64,000 bases of DNA from Rhodothermales bacterium (GCA_040221055.1 JAVJVN010000018.1:124001-188000), one strand, 5' to 3'. Shown: positions 8,190 through 18,461, numbered from the stretch's first letter. Translations and numbers: made by a program. The notes: a model not told the origin generated them from the sequence alone.

Positions 8190-8492
8190 CTATCCATGTG
8201 GGATGTCTTTTAGCTTTGCACCCAGGAGAAAAAAGGATCTCAACATCAAATCGGTGCTGACAGACGAGTCTGCGGCCTCGATTTTTGCGATTCGGGATTG
8301 ACTGGATCGGAGCGCCTTCGCAACTTCCACTTGGGTCAACCCTTTTTCGCGGCGCAAGTCTTTCACTTTCCGTGCCAGGGCAGCTTTGAACTCAATGTAC
8401 TCTGTCTCCTCGGGAGTTAGTCCAAGAAATTCCGAGGCATTGCCAGACGTCCATCCAGCCGCCTTGAGTCGTTCAGCCTTTTCCTTGTCCAT
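8190..8492 (-). CDS. higA: HigA-like XRE family antitoxin
   Basis: A 100-residue protein with a helix-turn-helix: VKDLRREKGLTQVEVAKALRS then SQSRIAKIEAAD. The preceding FLGLTPEETEYIEFKAALA is typical of antitoxins paired with Gp49-like HigB toxins. It should neutralise the toxin encoded 5 bp upstream and repress the operon by binding the dyad at 8826-8845. The gene order toxin-antitoxin is the normal one for higBA. The region is poorer in GC than the flanking glycogen genes, which suggests acquisition. Confidence 0.87.
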   Translation of the reverse strand: MDKEKAERLKAAGWTSGNASEFLGLTPEETEYIEFKAALARKVKDLRREKGLTQVEVAKALRSSQSRIAKIEAADSSVSTDLMLRSFFLLGAKLKDIPHG

Positions 8493-8497
8493 GATTT

Positions 8498-8818
8498 CTA
8501 CAGGTTTCTGTACTGTCGTATCCTGGATTGGGCGTTGACAATCACATTTTGGGGAGTCGAAACACTCTTTTTAGCGAAAACGTCCAGGATGACAATCGCA
8601 TCTGGTTCGATCGCATAGACTATGCGCCAGGTTTGGTCTCTGTCTTGAATTCGAAGTTCATGACAACGTTTACTGATCTGGGGCATCGGCCTCGATTGCG
8701 GAAGACCAATACGATCTCCCCCTTGCAACAATCTAAGCAGATAACCTGCTTCCAATCTGGCGTCGGCTGAAAACGGGGGAGTTTTAATTTCCCCGGACAA
8801 CCAATATAGTGGTTTCAT
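8498..8818 (-). CDS. higB: HigB-like toxin, phage-derived Gp49-like family
   Basis: A 106-residue RelE/ParE-superfamily toxin of the Gp49-like type, whose members generally cleave mRNA at the ribosome. Landmarks are WLSGEIKTPPFSADARLEAG, LPQSRPMPQISKRCHELRI, TWRIVYAIEPDAIVILDVF and a final Lys-rich stretch FAKKSVSTPQ. The length is that of intact relatives, and nothing suggests inactivation. It is the first gene of the minus-strand operon higB-higA-abrB, 8 bp downstream of a perfect inverted repeat. Confidence 0.88.
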   Translation of the reverse strand: MKPLYWLSGEIKTPPFSADARLEAGYLLRLLQGGDRIGLPQSRPMPQISKRCHELRIQDRDQTWRIVYAIEPDAIVILDVFAKKSVSTPQNVIVNAQSRIRQYRNL

Positions 8819-8825
8819 GGATAAG

Positions 8826-8845
8826 ATATGTCATTACTGACATAT
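8826..8845 (-). promoter_or_regulatory. Probable HigA operator upstream of higB
   Basis: Perfect 8-bp inverted repeat, ATATGTCA, 4-nt spacer TTAC, then TGACATAT, placed 8 bp before the higB start codon. Reading on the minus strand, a TACAAT -10-like hexamer at 8844-8849 overlaps its outer edge. Position and symmetry fit autorepression by the HTH antitoxin; binding itself is inferred. Confidence 0.6.
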
Positions 8846-8890
8846 TGTATTCGGTATACCACATAGACCCATTTCTTCCTGTCGCGTACC

Positions 8891-10807
8891 CTACATCATC
8901 AACACCAACATGCCCAACGGCGGCAGGTCCAGCAGCACGGACGCCGGGCGCCCGTGGGAGGCGGGGGCGGCCGCGGCGATGGGGGCACCGGTAACGGGTC
9001 CCGCCCCCGATCCGGCGAACGCCGGGGCATCGGAGTTCAGGAGAACGGTCCACTCGCCCGCCTCCGGCAGGCCCAATCGGTATCCGGGCCGCGGCACGGG
9101 CGTGAAATTGAATACGAATACAAGGGTTTGGCCGGAGCGGGAGCCGGAGCCGCCTGAGCGGCTTGACCCACCAGCGCCCTTCCGCACGTAGGCGGCCACC
9201 GTGTTGGCGGTGTCGTTCGCCTCAATCCATTCGAAGGAGTCGGGCGCATCGTCGTGCAGGGCGCCCGAATCCCGGTAGAGCGCATTCAGCGCGCGTACCC
9301 ACGCCAGGATGCCCGAGTGCAAGCCCACGGCGGGCGCATCGTCCGCATCCAGCAGCCACCAGTCGAGCCCCCGATCGTGGCTCCACTCGCGCCCCTGCCC
9401 GAATTCCATGCCCATGAACAGCAATTTCTTCCCGGGATGGCCGAACTGGTGGGCCAGCATCAACCGGATATTGGCTGCCTTTTGCCAATCGTCGCCCGGC
9501 ATCTTCCCGAACAGGGATCCTTTTCCGTGTACCACTTCGTCGTGGGAGAGCGCAAGGACGTAGTTCTCGGACCACGCGTAGACCAGCGGAAACGTGAAAT
9601 CGTGGAAATGATGCTTGCGGTGCACCGGATCGCGGCGGAAGAACTGCAGGGTATCGTGCATCCATCCCATGTTCCATTTGTACAGGAAGCCGAGCCCGTT
9701 CCTGTATGTGGGATGCGAAACGCCGGGCCACGCCGTGGACTCCTCGGCGATCATCATGACGTCCGGGAAGCTGGAAAAGACGACTTCGTTCACCGTCTTC
9801 AGCAACTCCACCGCTTCCAGGTTCTCCCGTCCGCCGAACTGGTTGGGCGTCCACGTGGTCCTGGAATAATCCCGGTAGATCATGGAGGCGACGGCGTCGA
9901 ACCGGAGCCCGTCAATATGGTATTCGTCCAGCCAGAACAGGGCGTTCGAGAGCAGGAAATTCCGCACCTGGGGACGGGTGTAATCGAATACGTACGTCCC
10001 CCAATCGGGATGATGCCGCATGACCGGGTCGGTGTATTCATAGAGCGGCTCGCCGTCGAAGGCCACCAGGCACTGCGGATCCGTCGCGAAATGGGCGGGC
10101 ACCCAGTCCAGCAGGACCCCGATTCCGGCCTCGTGCAGCTGGTTGACGAGATATTTGAAGTCCGTGGGGGTGCCGTAGCGGCTGGTCGGGGCAAAGTAGC
10201 CGGTCACCTGATATCCCCAACTCCCGTAGAACGGATGCTCCAGGACCGGCATGAGTTCAACGTGGGTGAACCCCATGTCCCGGACATGCTCGACGAGCGG
10301 CGCGGCCAACTCCCGGTAGGTCAACGGACGACCGTCCTCATGGCGGCGCCAGGACCCGAGATGCACTTCGTAGATGGAGACGGGCGCGGAAAGGTCGCGA
10401 GGACCGTTGCGGGTGCGCATCCAGGCCTGGTCGGTCCAATCGAAACCGAGGTACGGCACGATGGCCGCCATGCCGCTGGTGGCGCTGCCACCGGGCGCTG
10501 GAGGTTCCATCTCGTAGGCAAACGGGTCGGCCTTGTCCACGAAATGCCCGAACCGGTGGACCCGGTACTTGTATTTGGCCCCCGGGCGCGCGCTCCGCAC
10601 GTACACCTCCCAGGAACGGGACATGCCCTCCCCAACGGCACGCATGGGATGCGCAGTCGGATCCCATCCGTTGAAGTCCCCGATGAGGCTCACGGCATCG
10701 GCCCGTGGTGCCCACACCCGGAACCAGGTTCCACTGGCATTCGGAAGCGCTCCGAACGTGCGGTGGGCGGCCATCAGGCGGCCGTTTCCCCACTGGTGGA
10801 GTTCCAT
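8891..10807 (-). CDS. glgB: 1,4-alpha-glucan branching enzyme
   Basis: GH13 enzyme of 638 residues that cuts alpha-1,4 chains and re-attaches them in alpha-1,6 linkage during glycogen synthesis. The N-terminal CBM48-like region holds [21 protein letters not shown]. The catalytic barrel has the nucleophile D304 in [10 protein letters not shown], the acid/base E355 in MIAEEST and the transition-state Asp D423 in [12 protein letters not shown]. Near the C-terminus is a low-complexity Gly/Ser/Arg insert ([14 protein letters not shown]), and the last 60 residues are Ala/Pro-rich. The start at MELHQW is chosen because upstream sequence in the frame has no similarity. It is divergent from glgX, with 36 bp between starts. 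Confidence 0.95.
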   Translation of the reverse strand: MELHQWGNGRLMAAHRTFGALPNASGTWFRVWAPRADAVSLIGDFNGWDPTAHPMRAVGEGMSRSWEVYVRSARPGAKYKYRVHRFGHFVDKADPFAYEMEPPAPGGSATSGMAAIVPYLGFDWTDQAWMRTRNGPRDLSAPVSIYEVHLGSWRRHEDGRPLTYRELAAPLVEHVRDMGFTHVELMPVLEHPFYGSWGYQVTGYFAPTSRYGTPTDFKYLVNQLHEAGIGVLLDWVPAHFATDPQCLVAFDGEPLYEYTDPVMRHHPDWGTYVFDYTRPQVRNFLLSNALFWLDEYHIDGLRFDAVASMIYRDYSRTTWTPNQFGGRENLEAVELLKTVNEVVFSSFPDVMMIAEESTAWPGVSHPTYRNGLGFLYKWNMGWMHDTLQFFRRDPVHRKHHFHDFTFPLVYAWSENYVLALSHDEVVHGKGSLFGKMPGDDWQKAANIRLMLAHQFGHPGKKLLFMGMEFGQGREWSHDRGLDWWLLDADDAPAVGLHSGILAWVRALNALYRDSGALHDDAPDSFEWIEANDTANTVAAYVRKGAGGSSRSGGSGSRSGQTLVFVFNFTPVPRPGYRLGLPEAGEWTVLLNSDAPAFAGSGAGPVTGAPIAAAAPASHGRPASVLLDLPPLGMLVLMM

Positions 10808-10843
10808 GACGGAGGCACGTGGCACGTTTGGCTCACAGGTTGG

Positions 10844-13009
10844 GTGAAGAAGGCATCCGAAACTACGGTATGGGCCGTATCTTCGCCTCCCATCCTGAAC
10901 CCGAATTCCGTTTTGACCCATTCCTCCGGGACATATCCTCCCGGCCGTCCCTTTCCGCTCGGTGCCACCTGGCACGGCAACGGCACGAACTTCTCCCTGT
11001 ACTCCCGTTCCGCGACGGCCGTCTCCCTCGTCCTGTTCGAGCCCGACCGGACCATTCCGGTCGTGGATCGGCATGGTCCGGTGTGGCACGTGTTTGTCCC
11101 CGACGTGGGCCCCGGACAACTCTACGGCTACCGGGTGGATGGACCGTACCGGCCGGAAGAAGGCCACCGGTTCAATGCGAACAAGGTCCTGTTGGACCCC
11201 TACACGCGGTTGGTGGGCCGGCGTCCATGGTGGGACGACGCCCTTTTCGGATACGACATGGCCACCGGGGATGACCGGACCTTCAGTACCGTGGACAGCG
11301 CCCACGTGGCTGCCCTGGGCCAGGTCACAGACGAAGCATTCGACTGGATGGGCGACGCCTGCCCGACCGTGCCTTGGAAGGACACCATCATCTACGAGAC
11401 GCATGTACGGGGCATGACCATGCAGCACCCGGACGTTCCGGAAGCGCTGCGGGGAACGTACCTGGGGTTGTGTTCAGAGCCCATCCTGGACCACCTGACG
11501 GCACTCGGCGTGACCACGGTGCAGTTGCAGCCGGTCAGCGCCAAGATTCCGGAGCGGCGCTTGCATGACATGGGGATGACCAACTACTGGGGGTACAATC
11601 CCCTGGCGTTTTTTGCGCCTGAACCCACGTATGCCTGCAATCCGGCGCGTGCCGACCACGAATTCAAGACCATGGTCCGGACGCTCCACAGCCGGGGATT
11701 CGAGGTCATCGTGGACGTCGTGTACAACCACACGGGCGAAGGCAGCCGGCTTGGTCCGCATCTCTCCTTCCGGGGGCTGGACAATGCGCACTACTACAAG
11801 GAGCAACCCGGAAATCCGCGCTATCTGGCCGATTTCACCGGAACGGGAAACACGCTCGATGCCGGCAATCCGTTTGTGCTGCAATTGATTACGGACAGTC
11901 TCCGGTATTGGGTGGATATCATGCATGTGGACGGCTTCCGGTTCGACCTGGCCTCCTCCCTTGCCAGGGACCTGTATGAAGTCGACATGCTGGGCAGTTT
12001 CTTCAAGGTCATCCAGCAGGATCCCGTCCTCGGCCAGGTGAAGCTGATTGCCGAACCCTGGGATGTAGGACCGGGCGGTTACCAGGTGGGGTCGTTTCCC
12101 TGGCAGTGGACCGAGTGGAACGGCAAATACCGCGACTCCGTGCGCCAGTTCTGGCGCGGCGATCCCTACCGGCTCGGCGAGTTCGCCACGCGCGTGGCCG
12201 GCAGCAGCGACCTGTACGCCAACTCCGGCCGTCGTCCCTTCGCGTCCATCAACTTCGTGACCGCCCATGACGGATTCACACTGGAGGATCTGGTGAGTTG
12301 GTCCAGGAAGCACAACCTTCCGAACATGGAAGACAACCGCGACGGGCACGAGCCGAACTTCAGTACGAATTGCGGCACGGAAGGTCCGACAAAGCGTACG
12401 GACATCCTGGACCGGCGGGACCGGCTGAAGATGAGCCTGCTGGCCACACTCTTCGTATCGCAGGGCGTACCCATGTTGCTGGGCGGCGACGAGTTGGGTC
12501 GCACGCAATTCGGCAACAACAACGCTTACTGCCAGGACAATCCCACTACGTGGTTCGACTGGGACCTGACGGAACGCGATCGCGCATTTCTCCGGTTCGT
12601 GCAGCGGATGATTGCGCTGCGGCGAGCCCATCCCTCCCTCCGGAGGCAATCGTTCCTGAACGGTTCGGACCAGGCCGCCTGGTGGCATCCGGATGGACGC
12701 ACCATGGAAACGCCCGACTGGCAGGAAGGCCGCCGGCACACCGTGGGACTCATCCTGTTCGGCGACCGGATGGAAGACCGGGCGAACGACGGTTCAACGG
12801 TTTCCGATGCCACCCTGCTGATCTTCTTCCACGAACCACCGGACGAGCAGGCGTACCGGTTGCCACCATTCGGTTCCACATGGACCGTCCTGAACGGAGG
12901 CGACTGCCTGCAAGAAGGTCAGGTGTTCGCGGAGGACACGGCAGTATCGCTTGCCGGACCGTGCGTGGTCATTCTCCGTGCTGCGGAGCACGCCCGAAAA
13001 GACGGGTGA
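10844..13009 (+). CDS. glgX: Glycogen debranching enzyme
   Basis: GH13 isoamylase-type enzyme that removes alpha-1,6 branches from glycogen limit dextrins. Visible blocks are [19 protein letters not shown] (CBM48), [10 protein letters not shown], the catalytic [39 protein letters not shown] and [19 protein letters not shown]. There is no ATG at the family N-terminus. The GTG at 10844 gives 721 residues; a TTG at 10913 would give 698 and fits the usual start ([16 protein letters not shown]) slightly better. The 3' end overlaps the convergent malQ by 41 bp. With glgB and malQ it forms a glycogen/maltodextrin cluster. Confidence 0.93.
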   Translation: MKKASETTVWAVSSPPILNPNSVLTHSSGTYPPGRPFPLGATWHGNGTNFSLYSRSATAVSLVLFEPDRTIPVVDRHGPVWHVFVPDVGPGQLYGYRVDGPYRPEEGHRFNANKVLLDPYTRLVGRRPWWDDALFGYDMATGDDRTFSTVDSAHVAALGQVTDEAFDWMGDACPTVPWKDTIIYETHVRGMTMQHPDVPEALRGTYLGLCSEPILDHLTALGVTTVQLQPVSAKIPERRLHDMGMTNYWGYNPLAFFAPEPTYACNPARADHEFKTMVRTLHSRGFEVIVDVVYNHTGEGSRLGPHLSFRGLDNAHYYKEQPGNPRYLADFTGTGNTLDAGNPFVLQLITDSLRYWVDIMHVDGFRFDLASSLARDLYEVDMLGSFFKVIQQDPVLGQVKLIAEPWDVGPGGYQVGSFPWQWTEWNGKYRDSVRQFWRGDPYRLGEFATRVAGSSDLYANSGRRPFASINFVTAHDGFTLEDLVSWSRKHNLPNMEDNRDGHEPNFSTNCGTEGPTKRTDILDRRDRLKMSLLATLFVSQGVPMLLGGDELGRTQFGNNNAYCQDNPTTWFDWDLTERDRAFLRFVQRMIALRRAHPSLRRQSFLNGSDQAAWWHPDGRTMETPDWQEGRRHTVGLILFGDRMEDRANDGSTVSDATLLIFFHEPPDEQAYRLPPFGSTWTVLNGGDCLQEGQVFAEDTAVSLAGPCVVILRAAEHARKDG

Positions 13010-14510
13010 TCCCGCCCAGCCAGCGGGCGTGTTCGTCCGTGAGGGCATCGGGGCGCATCCGCCAGCCCCAGTTTCCGGAATCCAGTCCCGGCGTGTTCAT
13101 GCGGGCCTCTCCGCCGAGTCCCAGCACATCCTGCACGGGCGTCACCACGTAGCGTGCAACGGATGCCATGAGGGAGCGTACGGCCCGTTCGTGGAGCGCA
13201 TCTTCCGGATGACAATCCAGGTCCAGGTAGTCGCGCGCGTAGGATTTGGCCTGGGCGACGACGCCCGCATCCTGCGTGCTGCGGGTATGATGCCACCAGC
13301 CCATGAACGTGTCGTTGTCGTGCGTTCCCGTATAGGCGACCAAGGGTTCCCGGTAATTGTGCGGCAGGAATTCGTTCTCGGGGCCGGAATCAAAGGCGAA
13401 CTGCAGGATGGCCATCCCGGGAAACCCGAACTCGGTCATGAGGTCGGTCACGCCTTCGGTAATCACGCCCAGATTCTCCGCGATGAGGGGTAGCGGGCCC
13501 AACTGACGCTGCAACGCATGGAACAGGTCGGCACCCGGGCCCTGTTGCCACGTACCGTTGACCGCGGTCGGTTCGGATGCCGGCACTTCCCAGAAGGCCT
13601 CGAACCCGCGGAAATGATCGAGCCGGACCAGATCCACGAGGTCGAAGATCCGGGCCATCCGGGCCGCCCACCACGCGTAGTCGGATGCCTTCATCCGATC
13701 CCAGCGGTAGATGGGGTTTCCCCAACGCTGACCCGTCGTTGAAAAGTAATCCGGGGGCACACCCGAGACGACGGTGGCCCGCCCATCCGCGTCCAGGTGG
13801 AACAGGTCCTTGTTCGCCCACACGTCGGCCGAGTCCTGGGCCACGTAAATGGGGAGGTCTCCGAAAATGCGGATCTGACGCTCGTTGCAATACGCCTTCA
13901 ACCGACGCCACTGGGCGTCGAACAGGTATTGCCAGAAGCGGTACATGTCCATCCGGTCTGCATGGCGTTCCCGGGCGGCGGCGAGCGCCTCGGCATCCCG
14001 CATGGCGAGGGGTTTGGGCCAGGACGTCCATTCCCGGAGGTCGTGCTCCTGCTTCAAGGCCTCGAAAAGGGCGTAATCGTCGAGCCAGAACGCATTCCGG
14101 GAGCAGAAGGAATGAAAGGCAGCGTGCTCACCAGGACTTCCCTGCCCGTCCCTGAACCGGATCCAGGCCTGCTCCAGGAGGCTGGCCTTGAACGATTCGA
14201 CCCGCGGAAAATCCACGTGGTCCCGGAGGAATTCCGGGACCTCGTGCGGATCCAACAACCCCTCTTCAACGAGCAGTTCCGGGGATATGAACAGCGGGTT
14301 GCCCGCAAACGTCGACGGAGCGGCATAGGGCGAATAGCCGTATCCGGTCGGAACAATGGGCAGGACCTGCCAGAGCGTCTGGCCGGCCTGCTGGAGGAAG
14401 TCCGCAAACCGATAGGCTTCCGGACCCATATCGCCGGTGCCGTACGCACCAGGCAGTGACGTGATGTGCAGCAGAAGCCCGCTGGCTCGGCGTTCGGACA
14501 TCCTTTTCAT
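12969..14510 (-). CDS. malQ: 4-alpha-glucanotransferase (amylomaltase)
   Basis: GH77 enzyme of 513 residues that transfers maltosyl segments between glucans. Family signatures are [21 protein letters not shown] at the start, [17 protein letters not shown], the nucleophile in [16 protein letters not shown], the acid/base in [10 protein letters not shown], and [11 protein letters not shown]. It ends with [15 protein letters not shown], normal for the family. MKRMSERR (14510) and MSERR (14501) are both possible starts; AAAGG immediately before the second slightly favours the first. Its last 41 bp run antisense to the end of glgX. Confidence 0.95.
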   Translation of the reverse strand: MKRMSERRASGLLLHITSLPGAYGTGDMGPEAYRFADFLQQAGQTLWQVLPIVPTGYGYSPYAAPSTFAGNPLFISPELLVEEGLLDPHEVPEFLRDHVDFPRVESFKASLLEQAWIRFRDGQGSPGEHAAFHSFCSRNAFWLDDYALFEALKQEHDLREWTSWPKPLAMRDAEALAAARERHADRMDMYRFWQYLFDAQWRRLKAYCNERQIRIFGDLPIYVAQDSADVWANKDLFHLDADGRATVVSGVPPDYFSTTGQRWGNPIYRWDRMKASDYAWWAARMARIFDLVDLVRLDHFRGFEAFWEVPASEPTAVNGTWQQGPGADLFHALQRQLGPLPLIAENLGVITEGVTDLMTEFGFPGMAILQFAFDSGPENEFLPHNYREPLVAYTGTHDNDTFMGWWHHTRSTQDAGVVAQAKSYARDYLDLDCHPEDALHERAVRSLMASVARYVVTPVQDVLGLGGEARMNTPGLDSGNWGWRMRPDALTDEHARWLGGITRLFGRAPQHGE

Positions 14511-14574
14511 CAGTTTCAATTGCAGCGGCAAGTTACGTCGTAACAATCTCCCGAACGCTGGCGTAACCGGATCC

Positions 14575-15348
14575 ATGCGCGAACTTCTGTCCATTCTTCA
14601 TCCCGCAGACTACCGGTTCATGGCCGGTATCCTGGAGAGCCCCTTCAATTTGACGGACGATACGCGTCTGGAGCAGTTGACAGCAGCGCTCGAGGCAGCC
14701 GATACGCCGGAAAACCGGTCCGCCCTCGAAGCCCACTTTGAAAAGGAGTTCCGATACCTGGGCAGTTCCGATCTCATGTATGCCTTCCGAAGCCTGACCG
14801 GAAGCGAAGGCGGCGTCCCCTTCCCGGAAATCATCCGGGATGCGGCCTCCACACTGAAGGTGGAGGCACCCGCACTCGGTACCGACCGGGAGATGGTCGA
14901 GCAATTGGCCACGGATCACGCAACCGCCGCGTTCGCCAACCTGCCCCCGGAGGCCCAGCAGCAAATGCTGGAGGATCTCGGTGTGGATCGGGAAAAGGCG
15001 CAGGCTTTCCTGGCGCGTTCGGCCGGGGTTTTTGCGCTTCCCGTGCTCATTGAGGCCTTCAACGTGATCGTGGTCCAGGGACTCATCCAGACGGTGATTT
15101 TCGGAACGATCGCCCGGATCATCGGCCATCAATTGGCCGGCCGGTTGTTCTCGTTCCTTGTGGCACGCATGCCGTGGTGGGTAAGCTGGATCGGTCCTGC
15201 CGCCTGGACGCTGTCCATCGGTTGGACGGCCATCGACCTGCAGGGTCCGGCACGCCGCAAGACCGTCCCTGTGGTGTTGTACCTCGGGTTGTGTTCGCTC
15301 AGGGAGCGTACAGATCCGCCATCAGACGTTCACCCACCGGACGCGTGA
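14575..15348 (+). CDS. YaaW-like (UPF0174) membrane-associated protein
   Basis: A 257-residue protein of unknown function. The order of blocks matches the YaaW/UPF0174 family: an acidic helical N-terminal half (LRQL-type helices, YLGSSDLMYAFRSLTGSEGG, PFPEIIRDAASTLKVEAPAL), a middle helix block (LPPEAQQQMLEDLGVDREKA), then two hydrophobic segments and a terminal DLQGPARRKTVPVVLYLGL that parallels the conserved family ending around GPA and the VPV-type stretch. The ATG at 14575 gives the expected N-terminus. The last 50 bp are antisense to the end of the PH-domain gene. Confidence 0.68.
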   Translation: MRELLSILHPADYRFMAGILESPFNLTDDTRLEQLTAALEAADTPENRSALEAHFEKEFRYLGSSDLMYAFRSLTGSEGGVPFPEIIRDAASTLKVEAPALGTDREMVEQLATDHATAAFANLPPEAQQQMLEDLGVDREKAQAFLARSAGVFALPVLIEAFNVIVVQGLIQTVIFGTIARIIGHQLAGRLFSFLVARMPWWVSWIGPAAWTLSIGWTAIDLQGPARRKTVPVVLYLGLCSLRERTDPPSDVHPPDA

Positions 15349-16768
15349 CATCCACCAGGATGGCCGGTGAGACCTCGCTCGCTCCGGCCGTATCCACGTA
15401 GAGGGTCTCCAGGCCCAGGCGCCGCTGGAACCACGTGGCATTCAGGGAAATCGTCTGCAACTTGTGCACGGGAATGAGCCAGGTGTGCTTGCCGAGGATG
15501 CCCCGTCGAACGGCGAATACGTCATCCGTGCGCGCCCAACCCATGTTGCGGAAGCGGGCGGCCGCGAGCGGAAACAGAAGCGGTAACACGGCCAGCGCCC
15601 ACAGGGCCGGCGTCCAGAACCAGCCCACGCTGCCGCTCGCCACGACAATGAACAGCCCCCACCGGACGAGGAATCGACGCGTCGTCAGCGGTGAGACCGG
15701 CTGCCATTCGAGTTGCTCCCACGTCGAGCCCAGCGGATCTGCCACGTCGTTCAGCACATGGACCACATCACTGGCCCGCCCGAAGGGCACGGCCACATGG
15801 AATCCCGCCTCCCGCGTGTCCATCCCGATGGTCTGGAGCTCCAGACGGAACCATCCGAATTTGCGCATGAGCGGGTTCGTCCGGACAATGTAGGTCTGCA
15901 CGCGACGGAGCGGAATGGTCCCCTCGGTCCGTGTCAGGAGTCCATGGCGACGATGCAATTTGCGACCGTCGCGTTCCAGCCGGAAGCCGTGGTATTTGTT
16001 GATGGTCAACAGCACCCCGGACAACCAGCCGAGCAGGACCGCCGTCAGGAAGGCAGCCAGACCGGCAAACCACGGAGACGCCTCGATTTCGGCCCGCAGC
16101 GGCTTCAGCGGGCCTCTGAGGGCATTCTCCAGGAGGATGGTCGGATCAGGATTGATGTACTGCAGGACCGAGTAGATCGCGGCCAGGTAGAGCAGCGAGA
16201 ACCGGAATGCCCCGGCCAGTGCAACCTGACGTGGAGACATGTCGAACAGGGCTGGCCGAACCGGCGTTCCATGGCCATCGCCGTCGACGGGGGCATCGAA
16301 CATCCCGGACGTGGCCGAATCCTCTTCCACCAGGTCTTTCTGCTTCTCCCGGATGACGGCCCGGATATCCTGGGCCTCGCCCAACAGGACAAACTCCAGT
16401 ACGCCTTCGGCCTGGGACCCCCCCGCGGTGTAGATGGCCACCTTGGCCGTGCCCAGCATCCGGCTGAGCAGCCCCTGCTCGATATCGATGTTCTGGATGC
16501 GCTCAATCGGAATGTTGCGCCGACGTCGCGTGAGCACGCCCGAATGGATGATGACCTCCCGGTCCGTTATCCAATACCGGAATCGAAGATAGAAGACCGC
16601 TATCCACGGCAGGACAACAATGCCGTACAGGACCGCAATGGACAGGTTGAACCAGGTCACCGCGTCGGCACCACCCATGATGACCGGCAACAGGATGAAC
16701 ACCAATGCCGGCAGTGAGGTGACAAACCGGAGTACCAGGGTCAGGGGATGAAGTCGCCTGCCGTCCAC
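15299..16768 (-). CDS. PH domain-containing membrane protein, YdbT-like
   Basis: A 489-residue integral membrane protein with repeated bacterial PH (bPH2) modules separated by paired transmembrane helices. The first module has FRYWITDREVIIHSGVLTRR and IPIERIQNIDIEQGLLSRML; the second is GFRLERDGRKLHRRHGLLTR with IPLRRVQTYIVRTNPLMR; the third is FAVRRGILGKHTWLIPVHKL and QTISLNATWFQRRLGLETLY. This matches the YdbT partner in ydbS-ydbT pairs. The GTG start directly follows the YdbS-like stop with no gap, so the two are co-translated. The molecular role is unknown; B. subtilis ydbST is linked to resistance to a competing strain's antimicrobial. Confidence 0.85.
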   Translation of the reverse strand: MDGRRLHPLTLVLRFVTSLPALVFILLPVIMGGADAVTWFNLSIAVLYGIVVLPWIAVFYLRFRYWITDREVIIHSGVLTRRRRNIPIERIQNIDIEQGLLSRMLGTAKVAIYTAGGSQAEGVLEFVLLGEAQDIRAVIREKQKDLVEEDSATSGMFDAPVDGDGHGTPVRPALFDMSPRQVALAGAFRFSLLYLAAIYSVLQYINPDPTILLENALRGPLKPLRAEIEASPWFAGLAAFLTAVLLGWLSGVLLTINKYHGFRLERDGRKLHRRHGLLTRTEGTIPLRRVQTYIVRTNPLMRKFGWFRLELQTIGMDTREAGFHVAVPFGRASDVVHVLNDVADPLGSTWEQLEWQPVSPLTTRRFLVRWGLFIVVASGSVGWFWTPALWALAVLPLLFPLAAARFRNMGWARTDDVFAVRRGILGKHTWLIPVHKLQTISLNATWFQRRLGLETLYVDTAGASEVSPAILVDVTRPVGERLMADLYAP

Positions 16769-17239
16769 CTACAGGGCCTCGTCCACAATGAATGCCTTCA
16801 TGGTGTCCCTGAGATGCTCGGCAGTTTCAATGTGCAATCCCGGCACAACGACCTCACTGCTTTTCGTTCCTGCCGTGTGCACGATCAGTTTACCCAAGTC
16901 AAACTCCCGCTCAAATACGTCTTGCGAGACGTCGATATGTTGGATGCGTTTCAGTGGAACGATGGTCCGGATGCGATTGAATACGCCCCGCTCCAACAAC
17001 AATTCCTCGTCCTGGAGTACGTACTTCCAGTAGCGGTAGCGCCACCGCGTGCCCCATATGACCAATCCCCCGCCGACCAGTATGGCCACGGCGGGCCAGA
17101 CCCCGAACGGAACGACGCGATCGGCATCGAAAAAGTTCAGGATGTCCCAGACAATGACTCCCACGGCCACGACGCCCGCCCAGATCCCGGACTTGATCCG
17201 CCAGACCTTGACGATGGCCGGCTCCAGGGGATGCATCAT
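16769..17239 (-). CDS. PH domain-containing membrane protein, YdbS-like
   Basis: A 156-residue protein with two transmembrane helices (about residues 15-35 and 45-65) followed by one bPH2 module: YRYWKYVLQDEELLLERGVF, IVPLKRIQHIDVSQDVFERE and LGKLIVHTAGTKSSEVVVPG. It is the small partner of the YdbT-like protein that follows. The ATG at 17239 overlaps the stop of the VKOR-DsbA gene (ATGA), tying all three into one transcript. Function is not established. Confidence 0.87.
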   Translation of the reverse strand: MMHPLEPAIVKVWRIKSGIWAGVVAVGVIVWDILNFFDADRVVPFGVWPAVAILVGGGLVIWGTRWRYRYWKYVLQDEELLLERGVFNRIRTIVPLKRIQHIDVSQDVFEREFDLGKLIVHTAGTKSSEVVVPGLHIETAEHLRDTMKAFIVDEAL

Positions 17240-18453
17240 CCCAATTCCCGTTTCAGGATTTCGTGGATGAACGCCGTGTTGCTCCAATAGGCCACGCGGC
17301 GGCCGTTGATGTACAGCGTCGGCGTCGCGTTCACCCGGATCTGCTCACCCGTCGCGCGATCGGCACGGACCTGCTCCCCGACTTCATCGCTCACCATGCA
17401 CTCGGCGAACTCCCGCGCGTCCCAGCCCATGTCCTCGGCTATCTGGGGGAAGAGCCGGCCATTCAACTGGACCTGGTCCCGGAATACGCGATCGTGGTAG
17501 TCCCAGAAATCCCCGAAGCGTTCCGCACAGACGCCGGCACGGGCTGCATTGTCGGCGTGCACGTGCATGTCCAGCGGGTAATTCATGAAGCGGAATTGTA
17601 CCTGATCGCGGAATTCAAACAGCGCCGGACGCAGGTGGAAGGCCGATACCCGACAGGCCGGGCACTGGAAGTCAGCGAATTCAACCAGGGTCACCGGTGC
17701 ATCCGGCGTGCCCCAAAGCGGAGCGCGGTCCGGCACCGGAATGTCCACCGGCGTCTGCCGGAAGTGGGCATCGAGGGCGGCCGACATGTCGAATCCGGTG
17801 GTACCGGTTATGTCCCGCTCGTGGTTGATGGCGCCCGCGTAGCCGATGCCGAACACGACGATAGCGGCCACACCGACTTTCACGATGGCCGGATCGAACC
17901 GGAGACCGTCCGTCTGTCCCTGCAGGCCTTTTATCCAATCGCCGACGAACGCCCCCCACTTCTGTGGTGGATAGCCCATGCCGACACCGAGTGCAATGGC
18001 GGTCCCGAAGTTGGCCACATACATCCCGATGCAGACCAGGCAAACGACCCCCAATTCATAGAGGTGGTAGGCCTTGACGAACGTGAACAGGATGGCACCG
18101 AAGGAAAGCAGCAATGCGCCAGCAAGGAAGGGGCCCGCGCCCGATCGGCTCTTGGCCGTCGCGCCGAAAATGGCCGAAAGTCCGGCGAATGCGTAAAACA
18201 GAAATCCCCACCAGGCCACCGGCACACCCAGCATGCGCGCATAGCTCGAGGCGCTGGCCACATCGCAGTTCACCAGATCGTTCAGGGAACATCCGCTGGC
18301 CTCCACAAGACCCTGGGACGAAATCTTGAACGTCATGTTGGTGGCGTAGAGCGCCAATGCGGCCCCGATGATGGCAAAAATGGCCGCCACCCAGAGGGCT
18401 TTCTGGTTGAATTCAGGCTGGATTTCCCTGGATTTTCTGGATCGTGCAGTCAT
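17236..18453 (-). CDS. VKOR-DsbA fusion, thiol-disulfide oxidoreductase
   Basis: A 405-residue fusion for oxidative protein folding. The N-terminal vitamin K epoxide reductase domain (about 20-155) has five hydrophobic helices, the loop cysteines C55 and C63 and the quinone-side pair C138-C141 (CLVC). A linker helix (about 188-210) leads to a periplasmic thioredoxin-like DsbA domain with VEFADFQCPACRVS (C264, C267), NYPLDMHVHADNAARA and the cis-Pro motif VNATPTLYING. The VKOR part should reoxidise the DsbA part using quinone. The ATG lies 8 bp downstream of the propeller gene, and the stop overlaps ydbS by 4 bp. Confidence 0.93.
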   Translation of the reverse strand: MTARSRKSREIQPEFNQKALWVAAIFAIIGAALALYATNMTFKISSQGLVEASGCSLNDLVNCDVASASSYARMLGVPVAWWGFLFYAFAGLSAIFGATAKSRSGAGPFLAGALLLSFGAILFTFVKAYHLYELGVVCLVCIGMYVANFGTAIALGVGMGYPPQKWGAFVGDWIKGLQGQTDGLRFDPAIVKVGVAAIVVFGIGYAGAINHERDITGTTGFDMSAALDAHFRQTPVDIPVPDRAPLWGTPDAPVTLVEFADFQCPACRVSAFHLRPALFEFRDQVQFRFMNYPLDMHVHADNAARAGVCAERFGDFWDYHDRVFRDQVQLNGRLFPQIAEDMGWDAREFAECMVSDEVGEQVRADRATGEQIRVNATPTLYINGRRVAYWSNTAFIHEILKRELG

Positions 18454-18461
18454 GATTCGGG

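Noticed and set aside
9254-10843. Long plus-strand upstream extension of glgX
   Set aside because: It is antisense to glgB, with no family similarity until the CBM48 region after 10900.
10808-11428. N-terminal extension of glgB beyond 10807
   Set aside because: The translated sequence is the antisense shadow of glgX; the enzyme's own N-terminal domain starts right after 10807.
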